From: Phoronis australis
Taxonomy: Eukaryota; Phoronida; Phoronidae
DNA length: 64,000 bases
NCBI GenBank assembly: GCA_002633005.1
Contig: NMRA01000200.1
Location: 468,527-532,526 of the forward strand
Reading direction: 5' to 3'
In this document: positions 35,785-46,700 of the stretch, in pieces
Position numbering within the stretch: position 1 is the first letter of the stretch
Layout: every line of letters starts with the position of its first letter
Notes under the pieces: model-generated
Database searches by the model: none
Seen by the model: the letters and a program-made list of their open reading frames with translations, nothing else
Told to the model about the DNA's origin: nothing
Translations under genes and position numbers: made by a program

Positions 35785-37713
35785 TTACAAGGAAACATTT
35801 TGATCACCATTCTCACTTTGTTTAGCCTCCATGTCATGCCTGAACTTATGTGGAGGCATTTGTGAAGGAGTGAGTACAGCGTAGGTACAGCCAGGTTGTA
35901 TACAGTGGTAGTGGGTCTGCTTTGTCTTGTGTGGGCAGTGAGCTACTTCGCAGTCTTGAGTCCCCGCTGTTTTTGTGAAGCCTTGCGCTCGGTACCCATC
36001 CATCTTGGAATGATGTTTGCGATGACCAATCACGCGGTTAGTATCGCAGCACATGAATTCACACTTGAGACAGTGAAAATGTGAGGACTTCTGTCTGAAC
36101 ACGCAGGCCTCATGCTCACAGTCCAGGTTGGCCCTGAACTGCCTGAAGTCAGAGCCCATGATCTTGTCGATGCGCTCATGGCGCAATGTGTGAGGCAGCA
36201 TGCGTGACCGATCACTGAAGCCATACTTACAGTCATCTCTGGTACAGTGGTAGTGTGTCTGCAACTGACGATAAGAGCACTTCTCCTCACTGCAGTTTTC
36301 ATCAAAGCGAACACGGACATAACCTGGCGGAACACTAACATCAGCTTTCTCGCGAGGACTGTGGATTCTTTTTGGTTTAGATGGATCTGTTTCGATGAAC
36401 TTCCACGATCTCTTCCTCTTCCTACCTGACTTGGGGGTGACAGAGCTGGTATCCATGACTTCATCAGATACATTAGAGAGGTTCAAGCTGCCTTCATCAT
36501 ACACACCACTGTTGACGGAGTCATCTTCTGTGACTGCACCTTCACTTGTATCTGTCTTCACCAACATCGACACTGGACTACAGTCAGAACTGGTGAGTCT
36601 GTGCTTGTTCATGATGTGTGTGTGTAGTTTGACTTCCTCAGTGAATGCTTGGTTACACTCACTGCAGTGGTAATGATTTCGTTTCTTGAGCTTACAGAAA
36701 GGCCTGCCACAGTTTTGCAACATGCTGAAGTGCATTTTGCTCAACTGCATCATCCAATCCTGTCTTGACAGCTGAGTTGTCTGCTTCAATAATCTGGCCA
36801 AGGGCAGTGAATCAGATGCTGTGCTAACTACTTGACTGTCTTTAGAGTTGGATGTTGTGGCCACACCTTGATCTAATCCTGCATTAACAGATGGCGGGTC
36901 AGTCTGTGTCGTCTGTATAGTAGGTATGGTGACAGCAATGGGACCGGCGGTAGTCTGAATGATCTGAATGGGCTGTGCGCTGCTGACTGTCTGGGGCTGA
37001 CCAATCAAGTGTTGGGGATAGAACGTCCCAGCAGACTTGACGATGCCATCTACAGCCTCCTTGTTAACAGGGATAAGTATCATCTGAGGCGGTGCATCAG
37101 CAGGTGGTGCAGCAGGCAGCACACCAGGAGGGTCTGCGCCAGTCACATGTCGCCTCTCGTGTTGCTGCATGGTAGTATGGCGCACAAATGAGTAATCGCA
37201 CTTCGGCCGCACACAGTGGAAATGACGGTTGGCCTTGTTATTATGACAATGAGACCGGCGACAGTTGACGTTACGGTCAAAGAACTCAAACCCTTCTCGA
37301 ATGTGTACAAATCCATGAAAGTCCTTCTTGTGTATGTTCAAAACATCTGGTCTGTCAGTTGCATGATGGCAACGCGGCTGAAGGCAGTGCCAGTGGCGGA
37401 CTCTAGAGTGGTACATACACAGGGCATCTGGGCACAGCTCCCCAGGCTCGTACATTTTAAATCCATCAAATACCAAGGATGGATCGCTGTCAGCTATGTC
37501 TTTCTTAGCATCAGCTGCAGGGATAATGGGCCGAGGTACTACCGGAATGTGGTCACGTTGATACTTGGGGGGTCTACCTCGCTTGCGCTTCAATGCATCA
37601 GCCACAGTGTTACGACTGGGTAGGCGAGCAAACTTGGTGGGAATTTCATGAGTCTTGAAATGTTTCAAGCGATCAAACGGCTCTGAATTGGTCACCACCG
37701 CTGAACAATTGGG
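35785..37713 (-). CDS. CASZ1: Castor last coding exon: fingers 6 (end) to 12, AT-hook
   Basis: Opens after the acceptor ttttttttcag in phase 0, continuing finger 6 as PNCSAVV. It holds the AT-hook [10 protein letters not shown], then fingers with RHWHC, RHFHC, NHYHC, THYHC, SHFHC and THYHC. A long Gln/Thr/Ile-rich linker (residues with [19 protein letters not shown]) separates fingers 8 and 9, and a Ser/Thr-rich stretch with [12 protein letters not shown] separates 9 and 10. The exon ends QNVSL and TAA-type stop at 35785. Finger 9 is atypical: its first Cys pair is GRPFC instead of C-x4-C. Confidence 0.95.
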   Translation of the reverse strand, partial: PNCSAVVTNSEPFDRLKHFKTHEIPTKFARLPSRNTVADALKRKRGRPPKYQRDHIPVVPRPIIPAADAKKDIADSDPSLVFDGFKMYEPGELCPDALCMYHSRVRHWHCLQPRCHHATDRPDVLNIHKKDFHGFVHIREGFEFFDRNVNCRRSHCHNNKANRHFHCVRPKCDYSFVRHTTMQQHERRHVTGADPPGVLPAAPPADAPPQMILIPVNKEAVDGIVKSAGTFYPQHLIGQPQTVSSAQPIQIIQTTAGPIAVTIPTIQTTQTDPPSVNAGLDQGVATTSNSKDSQVVSTASDSLPLARLLKQTTQLSRQDWMMQLSKMHFSMLQNCGRPFCKLKKRNHYHCSECNQAFTEEVKLHTHIMNKHRLTSSDCSPVSMLVKTDTSEGAVTEDDSVNSGVYDEGSLNLSNVSDEVMDTSSVTPKSGRKRKRSWKFIETDPSKPKRIHSPREKADVSVPPGYVRVRFDENCSEEKCSYRQLQTHYHCTRDDCKYGFSDRSRMLPHTLRHERIDKIMGSDFRQFRANLDCEHEACVFRQKSSHFHCLKCEFMCCDTNRVIGHRKHHSKMDGYRAQGFTKTAGTQDCEVAHCPHKTKQTHYHCIQPGCTYAVLTPSQMPPHKFRHDMEAKQSENGDQNVSL

Positions 37714-40700
37714 CTGAAAAAAAATTAGATCAACTGAATTACAGTAACCAGGAAGAGTGCACAGATAACTACTATTTCCAATTGTGTTAAAGTTCACTGC
37801 CAAACTGGGTGCTAATTAAATGATTAAAAGTAAGTTGACAGCAAAACATTTGGACCCACACAAACTTTTAACAAGAGCAGCACAAAGCTTTAAAATACAC
37901 TCACAACTGCACCACAAATGGCAAGCTTCAAAGGATGATAAAACGTGTGATAAAAATTGCCTCTATATGGTGCAGGATAACCTGTCTGAAAAGTGGAAGG
38001 AACTGTCATCTTCCTAATAGAAAACTATTTGCCACAAATCCGTCAAGGAAGTCAAAAGAAGCAGTCAAATGAATAAAATCACATTCCACTATGAGGCAGA
38101 GTGCCCATTGGATCTGTCCATCTGTTGTAAAGTTAATGGGGAGACAACTGCCAAATTTCACAAAAATCCTGTCTGGGGTTGCACAGAATGCCACTAGGGA
38201 GCACCACTGCAGTTGGACCCATCGAAAAACCAACAACCGTCATGCTCTTGTCAGTGCAAACACATCTTCAAATTTTCATGATGACTCTTTGAATGGTTTG
38301 GCCTATACAAAGCCAGATGATAAAAACTAGATTAAAAAATAATACAAAGGTGCCTAGGTGGTGCCAAATCCATACTGAAATGGAAAGGTGCTGTCTTCTC
38401 CATAAAATGAACTCGCAAATAACAGAAATGGAAATGAGGTGGTGCAACATATGTCGAATCTGTTCAAAAATGGAAAGGCACAGCTGTCTCTTTAATAGAA
38501 ACATATCTGCTGAATTTCATGAGAATCTATTCATGAATTCCAAAGATATAGAAACAAACGCAAGGGAGCACAGTCATATTTGGCTCAGTCCAAAACTTGT
38601 TATCATCCGCTGTCAGCTCCACAAAGCTCCTTCAAACAGTCAAGAAAATTTAACCGCTGCTACAAAAACAAAATCACCACTTAGGGCAGACACAGTTCTC
38701 GGACTCATCTGAAAATCAATGTCAGCAGTTGTCTTCTCATCAGGAACACATCAGCAATCATTCATTATAATCCTTAAAGCGGTTTGGCGTATAGTGAGGT
38801 GGGTGCCTCAAAACAGCCTTAAAAAGGACACAGGATGGCATAAAATACACAGAATCTATCTGAAAATGAATTGGCATCATCGTCTCTTTAATAGAAAACT
38901 AAACATATTAATTTTTTGTAAACCTTAAACCGGTGTGGAAATATAGATCACAAACATTTTTTAAGTCTGGTCTAAACGCCACCTGCTGGCCACATCATGT
39001 GACCTAATAAAAATAAGTTCAAAAAGATTTACACATCCGACTGTGACAGAAGGTCCTGGGTTGCAGTCCCGGTCGGGGGCAGAAATCTTTTTGGACTTAC
39101 GTTTATTAGGTCACGCGATGTGGCCAATAGATGGCGTGCAGACCAGACTTAAAAATGTCTGTGATTAATAGAAAAATATTTGCCAAATGTCAAGAAAATC
39201 CATCACGGAATTCCAAAGATACATAGGCAAACATAAAAAACCCATCACCACAGCGATAGTCAGATGGTCTGAATCTCGTCGTCAGCTTTATAGGAACACA
39301 GCTTCCAAATCTCATTAAAATCCTGCAAAAGGTTTAGGGATACAGCAGTGGACACCTGACACTTAGACAGAGATGACTGCAACATGCAGTCACGTGTGGG
39401 CCCTTAAAAACAACACATATACAAAAACAATAAGACTAGTCACGCAATAATAGAAGTAAAAGTAATAATGATAGTAACTTGGCACAAGGACAGTTAGTGG
39501 CAAGTAAAATGGAAAACTATCAAGTTACAAAAGTTTATCCTAGGTAAAAGTTAAACATGAAGAAAACAGCTGATACTGGCAGACATATACAAGAGCACAT
39601 TTCAACTCAGTTACGACAGTCAGAAGACAAATGTTAGTCACTAGTAACATTATCTGATGACATACCACAGTGCAATGATAATGCTTGGTCTTCAGATTAT
39701 AACGGCAGGCTATTTCATCACACTCTTCATTGTCACCTCTGGACTTGTAACTATATTCCGTTATCGTGTCTTGGAACTTGTGAAGTCTAAAAAGTAACAA
39801 GACAGTTGTTAAGTCATTGGATACAATAGTTGAGACTAGAGGCACTATTATTATTTTGATAATACGTTAAACAAGTTGTTAGCAGTAATAACTTGATTGT
39901 TGAACCAGACAGGTTGTTGTCAATGGTTGCAGTCAAGCCACTTTCACACAAGTATAATTATAGGTATAACACCACCCACTGCCCCATTCAAGTTTCACTA
40001 CATTCTTTAGACGGGTATTAAGATCATTAGGCAAACACTCTTTTGTGTGGTGGTGTACACAAGTCAAGTTGCCTTATTGCAGAGACTTTAACCATCAGCC
40101 ATCAGACTGGGTCCAATTGATTTTACAATAGTCCAGACATTTGTCTGATACAGAGAACTTTTCCTCGTCTTCTGTTGCAGATAACCAACCATTGCTGTTC
40201 AAATGATTGGAAAAAGAAAGTTGCCACAAACAGGCAGCAGTTATCGCTGAGAGCCATCTCTGTTCCTTAATCCCTAAAGAAAAGAAGCCGGTCACAAAAG
40301 TCAAGGCGCTGTGTTGTAAGTGGCTCTTGTAATTCCAACTAGTAAAAAGGAATCATAGTTGTCTGTTGGGAAATGAAATGTAGCGCCTACTAAAAAAAAC
40401 TTTACAACACGAAAAGGAGAATTTATTACAATATTAACAAAGGTTATAGTTACCTAGCATGGTCTCTGACTCCCTCCTTGGATCGGAACATCTGCTGACA
40501 TCCTTCACTCTGACAGTGGTAGTGGTCCTTGTATAACAACTCACAGCGTGAATGACAGTGGTCGTTGGCGGTGTACCTGCAGACACGGGGGAATTCAGTT
40601 ACTTAAATAAGCCTAACCAGATAACTTAAAGGAGAATGCCACCCGATTTAATTAGTCTTTTTTGCCGTCTTAATCGGTCTATATCCATATCACCTCGCAT

Positions 40701-43700
40701 ACAATCGACATTACCTTGCCAAGAGGTGTCGCGGTAACCTGTGAGGAAGGTGAGAAACGATGCTAACAACACCAGTGGTCCATCTGCAGAGTGAATGCCG
40801 CTATGTTGCGGTGCATCGTTCCCGCTTGTCTGAAATATGCAGCTGCGAGGAAAGCGGACATATCGTTTTTTTTTCGACTTCCTCAAGAGACCGAAAGTGG
40901 CTCGTGGTAGTGAATGAAAAGTACGCTGTAAATAGTAAGTATGAGGCCATGAAATATCTCCGTGTCTGTGGCCTGCAGTCGATTGACAGTGCCTGACGAA
41001 TGCCGGCTTACCAAATAACTATCCAATCCATACGTTCCGTTGTCTGAGCTTGTTCGCGGCGCCTCTCTAGTATTTCTTCATCACTGTATTCCTGTTCAAA
41101 TTGATAGCCTGTGAAACTTAACGATCCACCTGTGAAGTCTTCGTAGGGATCGACTGATGAGCTCTCGTCTAAGTCGGGATTGCGAGTTGCCATATTGATG
41201 TTTATTACTGAGCGTTCTGTTTCAAAATGAATTATTCTCACCCTAACCAATACTTATATAAAACTGAAAAAAGTCTGCCTCATTAGATGCAATTTGTAAT
41301 GCCTTTGGAGTGTTTGTGAGTGCAAATGATTTGAGAAGCCAGCAATGAATAAATCACTGCAAAACCGGCTTTAGGTGCAATAAAACTAATTGACGCGACA
41401 CCCACGGAGGCCGTGTGAGCTCATGCTAATTTAGTGTTTGCTGGCAGAAACTGTTGTGAAACAACTCAGTCGATTTCCACCCCACAGCCTGGTGTTAGGG
41501 GAGCCTTTATTTACATTTACATTATCAAAATAATGATTGTCAATGTACAACTTTTGCCCTGAGGGTGCTGTGGCCAAAGCGGAACCTAAATTCGTGACTC
41601 CCTGCAGTTTCGTGGGTAATTCACCAACATAATCAAGTGCGCATTACTTTGGCTCACTAATACAGTATTTTCTTGACTGGAAGTTTAGTTTCCAACTGTG
41701 GCTGGTTTATGTTCGTGATGTCTGATCAATTTCTGAGCCACTGGCCGGGATAACGAGTTAATCCGGCCAGCCGCGACGGGCCTGATCAGGCTCCGAGCCA
41801 CTGGCCAGGATAACAAGCGTTTTGTGTGTTTAGAACTCAAAAAATCACAAGTCTAAACAACACAGATCTGGGTTCTCCTGTCTGTATCTCACGGAAAATA
41901 CTTCGACTTTGTCTCCGAAAAGACCGCAAACTCCTGCTACGGACCTTATTGGCCTGGCGAACTTTAGAGGCTTCAGTGTGTCCAAATACCAATAAATCCG
42001 TAATAACGAAATAAAACAACACGTTTTTATGAGAACTTGGTGTATTTTTAAGGGTTTTACATCGAAGTTTGATGATTTATTGGTGTTAAACGATGAATTC
42101 AAGTGATAAGATGACACCAGTAACCCGTGTTGTGAACTGCTGAACAATCTGTGTGTGAAACCAATTACGTCATTGGATAATTTCAGCACCTCTGTCTGCC
42201 GTCAGGTGTCAGGTAACGCAACCGTACGTGCCGTTATGGGGTAGAGCTACTCGATCTAAACTGATACAAATTAGGTTGTTTTTTGGGTGGCTTGCTCCTT
42301 TAACAATATTGTTTAATCAGTTGCAATGTTTTCACGCTTAAGGCTGGAAAAGAACTGATGGCAACTAGATATGGTTGAAGTGAGGCTGTGTGTGCTTCAA
42401 GCAGCACAAATAGGATAAATCAAGTTTGAGACCTTTCAACAAACTAACAATAGTGCTCATGAGTTCTTCTTCAGACATAACGCTATTGTCAAAAACTTAA
42501 ATGTTAACTCACATTATTTCATGGCTAAATGTCAAGATAAACACAAAACTAAACAAAAGAAGATTCATAACTGTGAGCCTGGGATGTACTAGCACACACT
42601 ATTTTACTTTTATAATCATAAACTTAACTCATAATCCCAATATGTAACAATCATTGAAGAAAAATTAAGACTACCTGACAAGATATTGTTTCCACATTTC
42701 GTCTCGAGGTTTATCCGACCCACAAGCGGACCTGCCATCATCTTCCTGTCTCTGTGGCTGCGGTTGGCCAGAAATATTAAGATTGAGAGAGCTATCCAAT
42801 GGTACATCAGAGGCCATGGGCTGTGGAGTGGTTTGTGTGACAGGCTGTGGAGTGGTTTGTGTGACGGGCTGCAGAGGGCTATTTGCAAGATTCATAACTT
42901 GGTTCTGCAGACTGGCAAGATGATGCCTGCTGTCAACGGATGCACTTGGAATAGGTGAAGTGGACAAGGAATTGGGATTAGAACTAGGAGAGAGTGTTGA
43001 CATGCTTTCCTGTGACGTCATGTGGGCCAGGTCTTCCAGTTTGACGAACTCGGGGTTGTGTGGAATGTACTGGGATGTACTGGGAACACTGTAACCATGG
43101 TAGGCTAGCTCAAAGTCCTTGCGTTCATGCTTTCTTTTATGGGCATACAGCTGTCCAGTGGAATGTAAGACATAATCGCAGCCTACAGAGAAAATAGTAG
43201 ATGGCCTGCTTCAACAAATAGCTGTTGTACTTGAGTGTTACATTATGAAGTCAACACGCAACATTAGTTCCAAGTAGGACTTAATGACTTTGGTGCAAAA
43301 TTATGAAATAATCTAAAAATCCCTGAAGGAAAAAATAAAGACTTGAAAAGATAATACTTATTGTGTAAACAAAATCTCAAAAGAATAGCTATTTTTACTT
43401 AAAAAGTGACATTGGGACTGACTAAATTTAGCAAAATAGTAATTAATTGATATGGTTCTGTTTGACGGAAGCCTTCATTTCAAAATGGCCAATACACAAA
43501 CTGACAGAAAATATACAATTTAAGCCATGACTCATCTATAAGGATTTGACCTTATCATTAATACTAGATTCAGTATTCATTTGGCTAATAGAAAAAAATA
43601 TACAATAGTGGAATTACCTGGTCTTATGCAGTGAATGTGGTTGCTGACTTTCGAGTATTTGCAGTTGTCGAAGCCACATGTCTCATACTTCATAAATTTT

Positions 43701-46700
43701 TTGAATCCATCCTTGCTCAGAATTTCATCTTTTTGGTGATACGACTTGTGTTTTTCTACAAAAGATGTTTTATTATTAGCATACAACTTGATATCAAAGT
43801 TAAGGATAAATGTATTCATATAAAACACAGCACGCATCACAATCATGGCTGACTTTATAAACATAGCACATGCTACAGGTGAGTACAGTGAAAACATGCA
43901 ACATCAAAGCTGGTTAAAAGGTCCCCTTGTTTACATACTCCATTCCAGAAGCAAAGAGCCAACTCTGCTGTATACAACTTGATTCAGATACAATGAACCT
44001 TTGGAAAGTCAATTTTTTCCATTTTTTCATTTTGCAAGTGAACATATTCACAAAGTCAGTAAATGTTTCAAATCATACAGTTTAATATTTTTTCAGAAAT
44101 GAATTGAAGCACCAAGTGTCTGACAAACATTCAGCATGTCTTTTGACAAAATCTCAACATCCAGCTATCTAGGAAGGAATGCAAGACAGGACCACTGTTT
44201 CCAATTATGACACGATTGAAAAAGAAATTGTAAGAGCTGATGCAATTCTAGTCGACTTACCCATATCAGCTTTGTTCTTGAAGGTGAATTTACAGCCAGA
44301 CCTTCTGCAGTGGAAATGAGTGGTGCGCTGTCCGTAGAATTGGCAGGAAGGAGTACCACAGTCCTCGGTGGCCCTGAACCTCTGGAATCCTTCTGAGATG
44401 ATGGCTGACGCCTTGCGGTGATAGTTAGCATGCATCTGGACATCTGATGTACTGATGTAAACTTTGTCACAACCAGTCTAAAGTGGACAGTTTCATCATG
44501 TTAGAACGGTGTCTTATGGTAAATTTTACAATTGCAACAAGGTATAATTATCAGTATTGGCCACCATTGTTCTGTGAATGACTGGCAATAACAACTGTGT
44601 CAATAGACCTATGAAGACAATATGACAGATGCCAAAACTGCGCCATGACAATTAACAATTCACCATGAGCATATTAAAACACATGCACCCTCCAGATAAC
44701 AATTTTGAAACAGTGCAAAATGATACAGTGAAATATGCCCAAGCATAAGAGTGACTTTTAATACAGGGATGTTAATTTGCCACTTGCTTTTGAATCGGTG
44801 CAAGTTAGGTCCAATCATCTTATTCTCTCAAAACACAAGAATAATGCGTTGAAATACTTCATAGACTGCACAGCAAGTGGTATGCTTCTAGGAGTGTTTG
44901 TTAAAACATGGTCAGAACACCCCAACTTGAAAATGGGTTGACCTTGTAGTCTCCCTAATAGAAATCTTTGCCAAATGCCAAGAAGTCACGTCTAGGAACG
45001 TTGAAGATACAGAGGCAAACATGGAAAAAATTGCCACTAGGGGGCACAGTGGTAGTCAGATCCACCAGAAACCTGTCATTATCATTGTCACATTGATAGG
45101 GAAACACTTGCCAAATTTCACAAAGATCCTGCAAACAATTAAAGCTGTGGACACAAAAAAAACAAAATTGTCACTAAGGGTGCACTACAGTAATCAGACT
45201 TGTATGAAAATCCACATCAGCCCTGAGTAGAGTTCAGTAACGCTAGGACCTTGCCAAAATCACGTTCTCATTTAAAATACACATCAACATCTCACGTAAT
45301 TTCATGAAGTCTTGGTTTTTAACAAAGTCCTAGTGTTACTGAACACAGGCCTGGCTTTCTCAGCAGGAATAAAACTGCCAATTTTCGTAACGATCTTTGG
45401 ATTGATTTGGCCTATGCCAAAATGAAGAAAATAAACAGTAGGTCTCACAGAATACAATGAATCCGTCACCATCACTTTAATAGAAACCTGTTTGCAACAT
45501 TTCATAAAAATTCATCAAGGAACTCCGAAAATACACAGGTAAACTAAAAAAACTTAAATTGACACTAAGGGCCAGAGCTGTAGTTGGATCGGTTCGAAAC
45601 TCGTCATCATCTGTCGTCAGCTCCTGCAAGTGCTTCTACAGATACTACCAGCAGACGGTGGACACTGGACAAAGATGGCAGCACTGTGTGGACAAATAAC
45701 AAGGTGTGTAAGCCACTGCCTACACACACCCATTGTTGTTTACAACTTTGGATGACTTTTTGGCTCGAGAAGACATGACAGAACACCTGTCCACACACTA
45801 CGATTAGTCGTATACGATAGCCATATATGATAGTTGTAACATTGGAGTGTATGTACAGAGTTTAAGGTTATGTAGAACCCAAGAAAAATGTCCAAATTTG
45901 GCCACATTCAGAACATCATATCTCAGAAATGTCTCATCAGATTCACATTAAAAGTTTCAGACACAATGCTTCATACACTGTTCTATGAAATGCTATAAGA
46001 ATTGTTTTTAAAATGTTCCACTTTTGTATGAAGGGCTATCAAAATATGACACATATTATTTTTATGAAAAACTTTCATCAAACAAAAAAGAAACGATAAT
46101 AAGAAAAACGTAACAGCCTTTTTTTGGATTTTAACTTAAACATTCATATCATACGAAATTTGGTCATGGTATTGATCCTAGATCCTATTTTCTTCCCAAA
46201 AATGCAAGGTCACAAGATCTAATTTGTGTCAGATTGGTATAAAGCCAAAAATAAAATTACAAGGTTATATACTAAATACTATTGTACTTATACACAATAA
46301 ACATCTCTACACCAACCTGTAAGCAGTGGTAGTGTGTCTGCTTGCCATAATGAGTGCATGGGCCAAACTTGACTGTACAGTCGTCTAAAGGACTGTAACG
46401 CATAAATCCATGTTGTAAGGAATCATCACGCTTCTTATGCCACTTATAGTGACGGATCATTTCTTCCTTTTTCACAAAAACCTAAAACCATAAGCACTTC
46501 AATCAAATAAATGCAGATATACTCACACAACACATTCAGTAAGTGTAACATATTAATTTGTATAAAGTCTACACTCATATCATAGGATAACATCAAAACA
46601 TCTCTAAATCACTTAATTTAGATTATCAAAAATACAATAAATACATTACACATGTGAAAATAGACATTGACAGTTACCATAACGCAACTAAAATGGCTAC

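Noticed and set aside
35896-37623. Several plus-strand ORFs of 60-135 codons
   Set aside because: They are antisense shadows of the castor last exon, which has clear zinc-finger motifs on the minus strand.
39050-39085. A tRNA gene
   Set aside because: Only a T-arm/B-box-like string is present; no acceptor stem, D arm or anticodon arm can be folded around it.
41845-42189. 114-codon minus-strand ORF in castor intron 9
   Set aside because: No motif or exon-like borders; composition fits chance.
45584-45798. Small ORFs on both strands near 45.6-45.8 kb
   Set aside because: They coincide with the degenerate periodic repeat; no coding evidence.
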